Position numbers and translations under genes: made by a program. 64,000 bases of DNA from positions 186,001 through 250,000 of the forward strand of contig JAPDRO010000002.1 of NCBI GenBank assembly GCA_030247885.1, read 5' to 3'. Source of the DNA: Taxawa tesnikishii (nom. ined.) (lineage: Eukaryota > Ascomycota > Dothideomycetes > Dothideales). Below the pieces are notes generated by a model. The model was not told where the DNA came from and did not search any database. It worked only from the letters and a program-made list of their open reading frames with translations. Below are positions 11,044 through 23,124 of the stretch, piece after piece (the first letter of the stretch is position 1; every line of letters starts with the position of its first letter).

Positions 11044-11983
11044 CTAGATTACATTCTTGAGCTCCTGCCCGGCCAAAAACCTGCGCAGATTGTACGCAAT
11101 CAATGCCTCAGACTCCTGTGGCCTTCCTCCCGCAGCGTGCGGGCTGACGACACAGTTGGGCGCCTTCCACAACTTCGAGTCCTTGGGCAGAGGCTCCGTG
11201 ACGAAGACATCGAGAGCCGCACCCCGATCTCTCCCTTCTCCAAGGCACTAACAAGGGCGTCCTCGTCGATGCTCGTGCCTCGTCCGACATTCACGACCCA
11301 GGCGTGGTTAGGAAGCTGCTTCAGGCGCTCGGCGTTGAGTGCATTCTTCGTGCTCTCCGACCCCGGAAGAATCATAACGAGGGCGTCGGTCTCCGGCAGC
11401 GCCTTGGCCAGCTGGTCCTCGCCGAGGACCTCGACTCCGTCGCGAACGCCCGCCGAACGCGCCACGCCGCGGACGTGGGCACCGAGGCTGATGAGGTGCG
11501 GCGTGAGCGTCTTGCCGATGTTGCCGTAGCCCCAGATGAGCACGTTCGCGCCCCGCAGACTCGTGAACTTGCCCTTTGGACGGTCGGGTTGAGGGCCCCC
11601 AGATGCTGTGGCCACTCGGACCGGAGCTGGTAGTCTCTCATTTCGTAGAAGCGGCGGGCGGCATTGAGGAGCAAGCCGAGGGCGTGCTCGGCAACTGTGT
11701 GGTCGTGCAAGCCGGAGCCGGTGCAGACGGTGATGCCGGAGTCGAAACCAGCGCTGAGGACGTCGTTGGGTCCCGCTGCGAGTGACTGGATCCATTTCAG
11801 GTTCTTCATACGCTTGGCGGCATCCTTGAGGTTGTCGGGACTGTTGCACCAGGTGATGAGGATGTCGGCATCGATGAGGTCATCCGGAATTGGCTTCTTG
11901 ACGTCGTAGGAGTGCAGACTCGGCGCAAAGCCTTTCAAGGACTCAATGTCCAGAGCAAGGGAGGTTGGGTATAACAGCTTCAT
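11044..11983 (-). CDS. D-isomer-specific 2-hydroxyacid dehydrogenase
   Basis: NAD(P)-dependent oxidoreductase of the D-2-hydroxyacid dehydrogenase family, about 313 residues, close to the usual 310-330. It starts at ATG 11983 (MKLLYPTSLAL) and ends at TAG 11044-11046. The Rossmann nucleotide-binding motif GYGNIG, the active-site Arg in VNVGRGTSIDEDAL, the Glu in VTEPLP and the catalytic His in SPHAAGG are all visible, so the enzyme should be active; the substrate cannot be told. The frame breaks twice, at the C-run 11596-11600 and the C-run 11222-11225. In each place exactly one extra base restores the family sequence without loss, which points to assembly error rather than a dead gene. No introns are needed. 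Confidence 0.85.
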
Positions 11984-12780
11984 GTTTGTTGTTGTTGTCG
12001 TGGGGAATTGGTGGAAGAGTATTGTCGAAAAGAGGACTGCCTCTGCTCAAGTACTGATACAGCGGGCTTTGGATTGAGGGGGTCGGCGACTGAACTCTCG
12101 GCAGATATATCTGCCGAGTAGAGGTTACGATAGACCTGAGAAGACGTCGGTACGGAACAAGAGGTGTAGGCGTGGTCTTCCAAAAGCGAGGTGGCATGGT
12201 CGCTGCTGTGCGGCAGTGACTCTCCGCGGGATAATCGAATGAACTGTCGAAGGTCACTTAGCGGTGCTTGTCCGGTCGCTGGGGCATATGCCGACACATG
12301 CGACCACAGATACACTCGAAGACATATGAGGATTTCAAGGGCAGGTTGATAGAGTGGGAGTAAGGGCAGAAGAGTCACTTGTTATCTTGGCAGTGAGACA
12401 AGGACCGTTGTACAAGAAGACCGACTTCCATTTTTTCATTAAGTATTAACCATCTCAAGAATCAAGAAAAAGGTGTCGAGGGAGCCAGCAGATCCCTCTC
12501 CGCTCTTGCAAGCAATATACAAGCAAGCCCTGAAGAACACAAGAAGACCATTCCAAGTCCAAAGACACACACATACCCTCCCAGCCTTGTGACTCCACCA
12601 TATTGCAGAGGTCCCTTCCCAATTTTATGTCAAACCACGCAATGCGAAAAAGAACAAGAAAAGGGGGATATGCACAGATCAAACATAATCCTTCACCTTC
12701 ACCCAAACTCTTCCTCTCTTTTCCGAACATCAACCCTTCACCTTTCCTTCGATTCTCGAAACTCACACTCCCGCCGCACC
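11984..12780. other. Upstream region of the dehydrogenase gene
   Basis: Intergenic DNA between two minus-strand genes: the 5' flank of the dehydrogenase and the 3' flank of the large low-complexity gene. No convincing coding frame or RNA gene is seen. Confidence 0.6.
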
Positions 12781-15700
12781 CTACTCATACGCCTGGTACA
12801 ACTCCCCCAAGCTGTCTTCTGTGCTCTGCACATTCTCCTTCCCGCCCGCGCGTCTCTTCCTCATCTCCTCCCTCTTCTTCTTCATCTCCATCCATCCTTC
12901 TTCATCGTCGTCCTCCTCCGCACCCGCACTCGCCTGCCTGCTGCTCATTCTCGGAGTGCCTTTCGGCTTGTCAACCACTCTGATTGTGTTCTTCGCCTTG
13001 TTTGCCGTATTCGGCGATGGTGGCGCCAAGAGGGAGCCCTGCTGCCTCGCGAACGCCTGTGCTGCGCTCTGGCTGGTCATGGTCTGGGTGCGTGCGGTGG
13101 GGTTAGCGCCCATGACCACGGAACGCGCGTCGTCGTTGAGCGTGCTGACGGGCCGGTAGCGCGACGGCATGCCGATATTGCTGCGCTCGCTGGGTGCAAT
13201 TGAGGGTGTGTAGCCGGCGGGAGTGATAGGTGCGCCGAGATGCATGTCGTAGATGCTGCCGGCGTATCCAGGTGGATTGAGGTTGCTGCCCATGGTGTTG
13301 GCGCGCTGGTGCGGAGTCTGCTGGTCCCATTGCTGGGGCGGGTTCATCATGGACATCGTGCGGCCGGCGTTGGCTTGCGAGGGCGCTTGACTGATGGTGG
13401 ACAGAGGACGCATGCCGGCGTTGGGGGTGTTCAGGAAGCCATTGTTCATAGCCATGCCCATACCCATCTGTTGCTGCTGCTGTTGGAACTGCTGCTGCAT
13501 CGGGAGCTGCATCTGGGGCATCTGACCCTGTTGCATGGCCATCATTTGCTGCATCATCTGAGTTTGCATCTGCATGAGCTGTGCCATTTGCGCGTTCTGC
13601 TGCATCTGCGCCTGCTCGGATGGGGACATCATGGGCTGCATACCCATTCCCATTCCCATTCCCATGCCCATCTGACCCATGCCAAGCATTCCCATTCCCA
13701 TTTGCGGCTGCATGAGGGTGCCCATTGAGCTGGCGCGAGGCAGTTGCGGCATTTGCATGTTGGTGGGCAGCGGCATACCGTAAGTGCCTGTGATCGGGTT
13801 GGGACTACCTCTCCTCGCAGCACGGGCACGCTCCTCGCCTGCAATGACACCAACAAGACCGCCAGGATGCATCGGCGGAGGTGGCGCGGATGCCGGAGCA
13901 CCGTAGACAGAGCCACCGCTGTTGGCGAAGGCTAGTGACTCTCTGTTCGCAGGATTGACAAGGCTTGCGCCGAAGTAGGGGTCCATTGGCAATTTACGTG
14001 CGAAAGGTGGAAGACTGCCACCCATGTCGCCGACCACGGACCCGGTATAGCCGGCAGACATCTGCCTTGCACCGGGGCTGCCCGGCACTTCACCGACTTT
14101 GTTCGGCGGACGGGTCTTGTTAGGGAAGCCGTGTGCCTGAAGGATGCCAAGCGGAACGTCCTCATCCTCTTCAGCTTCAGCAGCCGCATCGGTCACTGTC
14201 GCACCTCCCAGATGCATAGAAGACGTGCTCGAAGCGAGGCCTGGCGCGCTGTAAGACGCCCTGTCCAGGCCAGGGCGACCGCCGGGATTCGGCAAATCCG
14301 AAGGTTGACCACCAGTGACTTTCTTCATCTGCTGCCGGTATACAGCCATCGTAGCCTCCTGCTTTCTCCTCTGCTTTGCAATGTTTCTCTGCCTCTCCGC
14401 CTCATCCTCGTCGTCAAATTCCCCTCCTGAGCCTTCCGAGTCTTCACTCTTTTCATCATCCGCAGCGGCTGTTTGCTCACGTAGCCTTTGAGCCTGTTCG
14501 AACTGGGCTCGAGTCATCTTTTAGGCGTTTCCTGTATGCTTGAGCGTTGCTTGCCAGGGTTGATGGCACGGCTAGGTGGTCCAACAGGCGATTGATCGAA
14601 CAATGAATCGTTCTCGAACTGCTGTGGCTCCAATTTATGCGCTCTAGGCGTGGTGTTGTGCGAGTCCCTTCCATAGAGCGTTCCCTCTCCTGATGTTGAG
14701 CTAACATCATCCCGGCTCCTGTTGGCCAAGCCTGGCAACCTCCCCTCCTGCTGCGAGGAGACAGATGTGGCGGATGATGGTGCATTCGACTGGTTGATAC
14801 TAGCCGAAGATTCCGACGAGCGTGGCTCCATCGGCTCAGGCGTCCTTCTAGTTCTCCATGCTGGCACTGTGAGTCCCTCCTGCGAGCTTGGTTTGACCGC
14901 TGAAGCACTTGATTGACCTCTGCTCACTAGCCCTCTGCGCTCATCTGGAGAGTTCCGGCCGTCCATCGGCTCCGGAGAGGCATACCGATCCGGCACAGCC
15001 TGATAACCCGACCGCATATGCACCATCCCCGGGATTGCGGGCGAAGCAAGTGATCCATCCTCCGGGAAGCCTTCCGACCTTGGTGAGCCCAGGTCCGAAG
15101 CAGGATGTGATATCAGTCCCTCATTAGAGGCCCTGCTAGCCCATGAGTAGCGAGCCGCGGGCGCAGGTCTGATGGGTCTTTCTTCCGGAGTTGGAGAAGG
15201 AGTAGCTGTTTGTCGGGAGGCAACTCTGGGAGGCAATCTCGACTCTGTGGGCTCCGGCGCCTGCTGTCCGTCAGCAGTGGACAGCTCATCGTCTCGGGAA
15301 CCGCGTACGACTCTCGAGAGTGCGCTAAGAGATGGTACCGGGGGCAACACGTCTTCGCGCGGCTTGTTTCTGCTAGTATTTATTCCATCGAACATGTTAG
15401 CGCCAAAATCATCGCCAAAGTCTGTGCTTCCCAAGTTTGCATCCAATCTTGGAGGCACTGCTGTGCTCGCGTAGCTGCTTGTTGTCATTGCACGATCTCG
15501 AATAGTGTCTTCCTTCCCAACGGGACTCGAAGGCTGCGAGGCGTGCTGGGGGTAATTCGATGCGGATGAGCGGTTGTTTCTTGGGCCAAACGAAAGTGCT
15601 CTTCCAGCTCTTGACATGAACGATTGTGAGGGTTGTTCGGGCACGGTATCGTTGGTTACGGTGTGATATGTGTGAGATCCCTTGGAAGGGAAAAGATCAT

Positions 15701-16121
15701 CCTGTTCGGCGTCTGCCTCTGCGTCGAAGGAGGAAGGCAGAGTGGAAGTCGAGCTGAAGCGTGCAGAAGAGGAAGACGTGTCGTAATATCTGCTCGAGTC
15801 GGAGTGAGTCGTGCCGCCACTGCCCCTGTTAGATCTTAGTTTTCCACGAGAGCGTCCCACAGCCGGCTGCTCCACGCACCTGTTTGTGCTTGCCCCTAGA
15901 TTATCTGTAGATCTGCTCTTTGCTTTCTGACTCGGCGAGGTCAATGGCCGCCCGTTGCTTAAGCGCTTCTGGAGATGGCTCCCTCCATCGAAAGATGTAG
16001 TCTTTTCGGGTCTTTCTAGCACGCGAAAGCTTGATTGTGGTGGCGTTTCCGGTAGGAGGTCGAGAGCGTTTCCTGAAGACTTGCGACGGGCGGTCAGACC
16101 TTTGAGGGGATTTCTAGGCAT
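12781..16121 (-). CDS. Large low-complexity conserved fungal protein
   Basis: Predicted protein of about 1,113 residues starting at ATG 16121 (MPRNPLKGLTARRKSSGN) and ending at TAG 12781-12783 (LYQAYE). The N-terminal half is Ser/Pro/Arg-rich and probably disordered. The middle has a short charged helical segment (TRAQFEQAQRLREQ, then ERQRNIAKQRRKQEATMAVY) that looks like the most conserved part. After it comes a Met/Gln-rich tract with GMGMGMGM and long QQ runs (about 13440-13690). A charged KKKREEMRKRRAGGKEN tail closes it. I recall similar uncharacterised proteins in other Pezizomycotina but know no function. Two frames overlap at an ATGA (14514-14517). One extra T in the run 14519-14522 would fuse them into one protein, as expected from the family. 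Translational reinitiation or -1 slippage is a less likely alternative. Confidence 0.8.
13440..13690 (-). repeat. Codon-level repeats (CAG/CTG and Gly-Met) in coding sequence
   Basis: Trinucleotide-rich and CCCATT/CCCATG hexamer-rich DNA encoding poly-Gln, Met-Gln and (Gly-Met)n tracts of the surrounding gene. Such tracts are prone to length change by slippage. Confidence 0.8.
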
Positions 16122-18017
16122 ATAGGTGGTATTGTTGGAGAGTAAGAAGAGATTGATGGCTGTGGTAAGCTGCAGTAATCGGGAAGCCGAAGTCTACAAC
16201 GGTCGGCGGCGGAGCTGTGGGCGAAGGAGCGGCGAGGGTTACAATTGGCCGTGTGCGGTATTACGATGTGTTGTTAGGTTGTGCAGGGGGTAGACGTGCT
16301 GTGCTGTTGAAATTAAGGATTGGTATAGTCGAAAGGATAAACAAAACTATCTGCTGAAACGGTGGGAACGGTCAGCGTTACGCGGCCAAGAGAAGGTTAT
16401 GTGCAAAGACAGCGTGGCAGCGGAGCGGCCGCAACGAACGGTATGGACAGGACAGGAGAATCGTCGAGTTTGAGCGATGGTGGTGAGGTGGCTGAGAAGC
16501 GCAGCGATTCTCGTAGTCGCAGTGTTGGGAGAAGGGAGAAGGCTGGACAAATCCCGACTTGAGGACTCGAGGCCGCTCCGCAGCGAACTGGCCAGGAACC
16601 GGGACGGGTAAACTTGTAACTCACCTTGCAACGTGCTCGGCAGCAAGTGTAACGAGAGGCCACCCGCGCTGTGTGTGCTGCAGGCAAGATTAGGTGAGCA
16701 GCAGCGCACGAGATATGACAACGAGCAGCAGGAAACACAGCAGCAGCAGCAGCAACAGCAACGAGGAGAGATTCGCAGCGGTCAGGCTGGTGCGCTATGA
16801 TGGAGGTTGGCTGGCGCTCCCTGATGCTAGCTTAGGTCGCGCGTGTGCGGGTGCACAGTGCATGGTCTTAGCGGTACGAAGGCTTTATGGACTAGAGGCG
16901 CATAACTAAAACTAATCCTGGCATTGAGACTGCGTGGGGAGAAGGGATCACGTTGATTCGGTGGAAGCATCGATCTACGCCCATTCAAACCATGAATATG
17001 CATACGACGCGCAAACAGCTTGCCCGACCACTTCGATAACGATGGAGGGAGAACACAGCGAGGTGGTTGATGCATGCACTTGCGGCTCGTAGCCTGCATG
17101 CATGCACCTCATCAGCAGGACGCGATGAGATGGGTGTGTCTGCTTTCGAAAGGCCGGCGACGACTTTGGCTCAGCGGAGACCCTTTGCTGCCGTTCGGGG
17201 CAAAGGCCTCCTGCAAGTGCGCGCCACCCCGTTGCTGCCAACGCCTCGTTACTGGCTGATGACCGCTATACACATGCAGCGCAGATTGCAGACTGCCATT
17301 GGTTGCCATGGGACGCCACTTTGCCATCTCACATTTGGGTAGCCACCGCCGCTCGCTGCTCAGCCCACGCCGCAAGCTTGCAACAATCCCTGCTGTCCAG
17401 AGTGAGCAGCGGACTCTTGCATCATCTGCTCGCCTTGTGAAGCACGATCAGCCTCAGCAAATTGCTCTTCAACAATTGAAGCATCTGCGATCGCCTCAAT
17501 CGAGCAAGTCGATCTTTCCACCTTTTCCTTGATGTGATATAATTAGTTCCTCAACCACTGCAAACGTCACGGTCCCTCAGAGAACCGTTCGTTACAGAAC
17601 GACATTAAACCCCATCGGCTTGCCATTCTCCCGGTCCCGACTACCGCCCCGCCGGCTACCTTCCTTGCTAGCATAGCACGAGGCGAGCGGGACTCGGTTG
17701 TCTCTTGTTCGGCTTCCGGTCACACGAAACACCACGTACACATAGCCGATCGGCCGTCCTCATAATGTGTGCTGGATGTCCGGCACAAAATTGGATGCTG
17801 AACGAATGAGGGGTCGGTGTGGCTTTTTCTTCGCTTCACACATGTCTTGCTTCTGGCTGCACGGCATGCTCCTTCTGCAATTCCCCGTTCCGCAAGCGTC
17901 GCGCATCCGAAACCCGCTCACTCCACTCTCTTGTTATTTCTCCTGTTAAGCTTGGCGCTCATCTCACCTCCACCTACAGGATACCACTTGGGTGTACCGC
18001 TCACGAACCCTTGCGTG
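16122..18017. other. Intergenic region between divergent genes
   Basis: About 1.9 kb between the starts of the low-complexity gene (minus) and the methyltransferase gene (plus), expected to hold both promoters and leaders. A short CAG/CAA microsatellite lies at about 16735-16762. A direct ATGCATGC-like patch (TGCATGCATGCAC) lies at about 17095-17107. No supported gene. Confidence 0.6.
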
Positions 18018-19032
18018 ATGGCGTCTTCAGGCGGTCTCAATCCCTTCGCCCAGAGCGGCTTTGCCAAAAGCGCCGCATACGACCAGCACCGTCCCTCTTT
18101 CCCATCCGAGAGCGTAAATCTCCTTTTGGAAAATATCAGGCTCGAAGGTAACAAGAACGCCACAGTGGTAGATCTTGCTGCAGGGACAGGCAAATTCACC
18201 GAGTTGCTGGCGAAGCGGGATGAAGCATTTGACATTACTGCTGTGGAACCGCATGCCGATATGCGCAGAGTGCTGGAAGAGAAGAAATTGCCTGGTGTGC
18301 AAGTCAAGGACGGATTGTCTACGAGCATGCCATTTGAGGATGAGAGTGTAGATGCTGTCATCGCCGCTCAGGTAGGCTATCGATCTTTCTGTGTTCTCTT
18401 GAAGCGGATCTATACTGTTCGCCAGAGGTGTAAAGGTGATAGCAGGCTAAGTAGTCTTTCGCATAGGCGTTTCATTGGTTCGCGAACATGGATTCACTCA
18501 GAGAGATTCATCGCGTGCTGCAAATGCATGGCGCCTTGGGTTTGATTTGGAACGTAGAGGACTACAACTCTCCACGCGACACACCCAAGACTACGTCCTG
18601 GGAGCAGAAGCTGAATGACTTCGTCTGGACTTTGGACGACAGTGCACCCCGCTTTCGCCACGAGCAATGGCGCAAAGTCTTCGACGAACAGATCAGGTCC
18701 ACGCCACTGACTGTTACTCTGTTTGCAAACCCTCTTTTCGCCCTGCCGCTTGGCGAGCATGTGGAAAAATGGACGGCCTGGCTGACCAAAGAGGCGCTTT
18801 GGGAACGCTACAGCACGCTTGGCCAGATCGCGGTGCTAGAGGGAGACGAGAAAGAGGTAAGGACTTGCTCCGAACGTGGAGAAAGACAACAGACGATGCT
18901 GATTGAATGCAGAAGGCATACAGCGTCTTCCAAGACGCAATGAGAGCGGACGATGTCGAGACGAACGAGAAAGGGCAGGTTGCATTGCATGGTATGACCC
19001 TTTCGGTTTGGACTACGAAGGTACCGGTGTGA
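18018..19032 (+). CDS. SAM-dependent class I methyltransferase
   Basis: Exons 18018-18371, 18467-18856 and 18913-19032, giving 287 residues. Introns of 95 and 56 bp have GT-AG ends, and the exon lengths keep frame. The start MASSGGLNPFAQSGFAKSA is followed by AAYDQHRPSFP, typical of the UbiE/type-11 methyltransferase group that includes yeast Crg1-like proteins. The SAM-binding motif I is VVDLAAGTGKFTELLA, with the acidic residue of motif II in VEPHADMRR and the motif-IV region SVDAVIAAQAFHWF formed across the first splice junction. The small-molecule substrate is unknown. The gene is intact. Confidence 0.88.
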
Positions 19033-19315
19033 TCATGCATCGTCTCAGTGACCTTAGTCGAGTCGGCAGCCGAAACAAGGCCAACAGTCAAGGCCTTCGA
19101 CTGTCTCCACTTTCGTGCACGCATAGAAGCCCTTTTATAGAGCTGTTCCCCGTTTCTGGTCTTCCTCGAATCGTATCCGACCACTGTCCATCTCGCTCTG
19201 GTATCGTTGTGCGCGCCGTGAAACTCCACGCTCTACTGAATGGATCAGTTTTCGTGTCGTGCTGTCACTCACTCGGATTGGAGCAAGCTCAACCCTGCGT
19301 AGTGTTGTCCCGACT

Positions 19316-19674
19316 TCATGAGTCCGCGGAGATGTACATGACTGTCCCTCCATCAGTGCTTCCTTCATGAGAACATGCTCCCGATATCCTGACCGTTATT
19401 TCCACGGATGAACGCGTCTCCGTAATTCCTCCTCATCTTGCCGTCGACAAACTCCTTGCACTGCTCCAGGGCAATATTCATGTAACCATCGACCGATTGA
19501 AGCTCGCCTGCACGCGGAGTTAGTGAATGGTGACCCGTGAGATTGCTTCTCCAATTCACCTTTGTAGACGACCCCACTGTTCAACTTGACAGTGACAGGA
19601 GAGTTGATGATTTCGCCTAAGAAGCCGGACGGATCGCGCGCATCTCCACCGCCGTTTGATTGTGCCGCACTCAT
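19316..19674 (-). CDS. LSM6: U6 snRNA-associated Sm-like protein LSm6
   Basis: Exons (minus) 19560-19674, 19394-19507 and 19316-19341, separated by two 52-bp GT-AG introns; 84 residues. The Sm1 and Sm2 motifs are present: DPSGFLGEII...VTVKLNSGVVYKGELQSVDGYMN and then FIRGNNVMYISADS. The last exon is only 26 nt and supplies VMYISADS; without it the conserved Sm2 end is lost, which is why the three-exon model was chosen. LSm6 belongs to the LSm1-7 (mRNA decay) and LSm2-8 (U6 snRNP) rings. It diverges from the Rad60-like gene, with 273 bp between the start codons. Confidence 0.95.
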
Positions 19675-19947
19675 GTTGACGGTCTGTTGTGAATGACGGA
19701 CAGTATGTTGAAGATGGGTATTGGTGATTCCTGGTGGTTCACTGACTTCGAGCGCTCGCAGCTGTATAGGGCGCACAGACCACTGCTTGAATCTCCGCAA
19801 GATTCAGCCTGGATGCCGGTAGCTGCGGTGATCCGCGCCTTCCTTCCCTCTTCATTGCTAGGTAACTGGGAAGAGTACAACCTTTGAGAACTGTTCAGCC
19901 TTCCAGAGGCTTCAAAGGCGCTCTGGCTGACATTTGAAGTGTCGCAC

Positions 19948-21421
19948 ATGGATCCGGAACCGCCCAAACCGAAGCGAACCCTCTTTAAGCGCCCCGCATG
20001 GGCAGCGCGCGAAGAACCAAGCCTTGAACCCGCGACAGTCTCGAGCGGCACCACCACCATTACCAGCGCCGACGGACCGGTACAGGACATATTCACCCAG
20101 CAGAGCAAGAGCTATCGGGGTATTATTGCTGAGCAGGAACGCCAACGTAAAGCCAGGCTCGAGGAGAAGAAGAGGGCTAAGCAGATCAAGAAGGAGAAGA
20201 AGGCTGAAGCAAAGAAGGAGCGGTGCGATGAAAACAGCGGGGCTAGAGAGGGCAAGAGGAGAAGAATTAGCGACGAGGATGATGCGCTCATCGACGCGGT
20301 GGGAAGCGATGGCGAAGGTGCAGACGGCATATGCTTTTCGAGCCCACGAAAGCCTGCGGCCAAGAGAACAGCCAGCAAAGACACCATCCTGACGTCCCCA
20401 TCTGGAGAACTGCCTTTCTCACCCAAGCCGGCGAAACAAGATGCGACGGTCATAGAGCTAGGCGATTCGGACGACGACGCAACAGCCCCCGTGTCGACTA
20501 AACCAACCCCAACAGCGGAGAACCTCGATCCCACGGACGGAGAAGAAGACGAAGAGCTGGCTGAGCTTGCTCGTCAAGCACGCGCACGCCGTCGGCAACG
20601 CGAACTCGATCTCAAGCGCTCCGCAACCCCTCAGGGTACTTCACCCTCACTTCCTACGCCTCCACCCGCACCTGATCCCGTGCTCAAGCTCCTCGTTTCT
20701 TCCACTATCCCCGACACCGAACCTTTGATTGCAAAGCGGAAACTCTCCCAGCGTCTCAGGGAAGTCCGAGAGGCCTGGTGCAAGAGACAGAACCTTCCTG
20801 ACGAGATGGCAAACCGCGTGTTCTTGGTTTACTGCGGGCGCAAATTGTACGATGTGACGACGTGCAGAAGTCTTGGCATCGCTGTTGATGCCGATGGAAA
20901 TGTCATTAGGAGAGGCGAGAGCGCGGTGTTCAGGACGGCCGATGACGCCGCTAAAATTCACCTGTGGGCGCATACGGATGAATCCTTTGAAAAATGGAGA
21001 GCGGAGAAGGCTAGAAAGGAGAGCGGCGTGGACGGTGTGAACGGTGCGACCGATGGCGAGGAAGTTGGAGGTGCTACGGGTGCTGAGCGGGAGAAGCAGG
21101 AGGAGCTCATCAGGGTGATTCTGAAAGCAAAGGGTTTCAAGGACTACAAGCTGAGGATTAAGCCGGTAAGTTTTGGCTCCGCACTCAACGCAGAACGTTA
21201 TCTATGCAAAATTGGTGGTGGTTGTGGTTTGATTAGAAGCTGACCATCACGCATAGACTACAATAATCTCACGTATAGTCACCGCATTTCGTACCGAACA
21301 CAAAATCGCAGACGAGCGGGACATGTTCCTCATGTTCGAAGGCGAGCGCCTAAACAACGACGATCAGGCCAAGGATACCGAGATTGAAGACATGAATGCT
21401 ATCGACGTCCATATCAGATGA
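19948..21421 (+). CDS. Rad60/Esc2/NIP45-type protein with two SUMO-like domains
   Basis: Exons 19948-21165 and 21257-21421 (91-bp intron, GT-AG), 460 residues. The N-terminal half is charged and disordered, with a basic Lys/Arg/Glu stretch (about residues 55-110) and a short acidic VIELGDSDDD patch that resembles a SUMO-interaction motif. The first SUMO-like domain is at about residues 245-355 (LKLLVSSTIP to IHLWAHTDESF). The second, at about 384-460, runs across the splice site (YKLRIKPTTIISRIVTAFR to DMNAIDVHIR). Two C-terminal SUMO-like domains are the hallmark of the RENi family (Rad60, Esc2, NIP45), which acts in recombination repair and genome stability with the SUMO pathway. ATG 19948 is the first in-frame ATG. 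Confidence 0.88.
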
Positions 21422-22123
21422 GCATGGTTCAGCACCGGGAGCATGCCTTTTGTTTATCGAGAAGCGCAGGCGTTGGGGAAAAGGCTCTTCGTGGCTTGGG
21501 TGGCAGTTCTTGCTTTGACTTGCAAAGTGCGAGAATGGGATCGCACGACACTGCTGGCCGGTACACGTATGAACACCATATCGATACCGGGAGTACAAGA
21601 TGTACTTGTTCATGACAAATGCTATCCTCATCGGTAGTGATGATGCCCTTTCAGTGCCAGGGCAACTCGGTCAACAAGTGACTCGTTGCCACACTCAATG
21701 GCCACATATCCCAAGCAGCCGGCCATCATTCTTGTCGGATGAAGTCAGCACTAAGCGCAATCACAAGCGGTAAAAGAGAGAACGCAGTCCGGATTCGGCC
21801 GAACATTATCCCGTCCGTTACAGAGCCTAGTCCATCGTAAACACTGCATGGAAGCTTGGGAAGTAGACATCTCGTCTCGTCTCGCTGTGCCAGGTTTGTG
21901 GTTTCAACCAGTGAGAGCGACGTGAGACTCCCGACTGACAATCTCAACCAGGCTTGATCAAGCTTAAGTGGGCTGACATCTCTTCAACTAACAGCTTGTA
22001 GTTTAAGGACAAAAGAGCGCGCTGCTCCCAGACGGAGACAGACAACAACCAATTACCTGCATGTTCTTGTCCTTTACCAGACAAAAAAACCACTTCGCGC
22101 GGACGTGTACACCCGTTTTTGTA
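21422..22123. other. No supported gene
   Basis: 3' flank of the Rad60-like gene and 5' flank of the epimerase-like gene. Only short unsupported frames are seen. Confidence 0.6.
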
Positions 22124-23124
22124 ATGGCATCGATGGCCTCTTCCGAACGTTCATCTCTCGTAACTGGCGCGAACGGGTACATAGGCTCCAACATCCGCAG
22201 CGAGTCTTTGGCATGCGGCTACAAAGTCCTTGGATCTGTCCGCTCCATCTCTCGCTTCAGCTGGCTCCAACACTTCTTTGATGAGAAATTTGGACCGGAA
22301 AGGTTCACGCTGGTTGAGATTCCCGATCTTGGAAAGAGCACTACTACGATGCCGTCCTGTCTAACCCGGACCACAAGGTCTGCGGGGTCCTCCTCACCAA
22401 CTCCGTAATGGATTCCATGCAAGTCAGCCCGAATCCATACATCGACAAAGCTGTCGCCACGGTCCTGGTCCCAATGCGCGTTGCGGCTCGTTACCCAGGG
22501 GTCGAGTCAGTGGTGTGCACAGGCAGCACACGGGCAGTGACGACTCCATGCCTGGACACACCGATCAAAGGTACAGAAACCACATGGAACCATGCCGCTG
22601 TCGAGGCCGCATACGCTCCAACATACACGGATGCAGCCCTCCACGCCCACGCCGTCTACAGCGCACAATTCGTAAAGAAGGAACAGGCCGCGTACTGGTT
22701 CTGGACGCGGACGAATCCACACTACCGCTTCAATATAGTCGCGGTGAGCGTCACATGGGGCCAAATCGTATCGACAGCGAACCAGGGCTATCTCTCCACT
22801 TCCGGGTTTTTGAACGGACCCGAGAACTTCCTGGTCATGGCCTCGCGTTTGGTTCCGCACTGGTGCTGTGACGTGCAGGATATGGCCCAACTACATGTCG
22901 CTGCTGCGACCGGGAGCGATGTCACCAATGAGAGGATATTTGCCTTCGTACTCTGATACGCCACAAGGCAGATAGCGGATGCTTTGCGGAAAGTCAAACT
23001 TGAGTATGACTGGGGAAGGGATTATCCGGAGGAGGGCCGGTGCTTGCTCGAAGTGCCAAACCAGCAGTTGCTGTGGCAAAACTTGGATGGCGGTTCATCG
23101 GCTCCAGGCAACCGTTGGTGGTAA
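22124..23124 (+). pseudogene. NAD(P)-dependent epimerase/ketoreductase-like (extended SDR), possibly damaged
   Basis: The N-terminus MASMASSERSSLVTGANGYIGSNI contains the T-G-x-x-G-x-x-G Rossmann motif of extended SDRs related to dihydroflavonol reductases and yeast Gre2-like ketoreductases. The body (about 22408-22956) includes SVVCTGSTRAV and a family-like AAYAPTYTDAALHAHAVYSAQFVKKEQAAYWF segment. One frame break near 22333-22335 is cured by a single extra A or G, like the homopolymer losses elsewhere in the window. In addition a TGA at 22954-22956 lies in frame before a further family-like stretch (QIADALRKV...) that ends at TAA 23122-23124. The second defect is not a simple homopolymer loss, so this may be a true pseudogene or a gene with a shortened C-terminus. 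Confidence 0.6.

Noticed and set aside
11044-11983. Calling the hydroxyacid dehydrogenase a pseudogene because its frame breaks twice
   Set aside because: Both breaks are one-base shortfalls in C-runs and all catalytic residues are kept; the same pattern recurs in essential genes of the window.
13240-13728. His/Leu-rich plus-strand frame (162 codons)
   Set aside because: Direct mirror of the CAG/ATG-rich tract in the minus-strand gene.
12589-14430. Several long plus-strand frames opposite the low-complexity gene
   Set aside because: They are antisense shadows of Gln/Met/Gly-rich codons; the minus strand carries the conserved protein.
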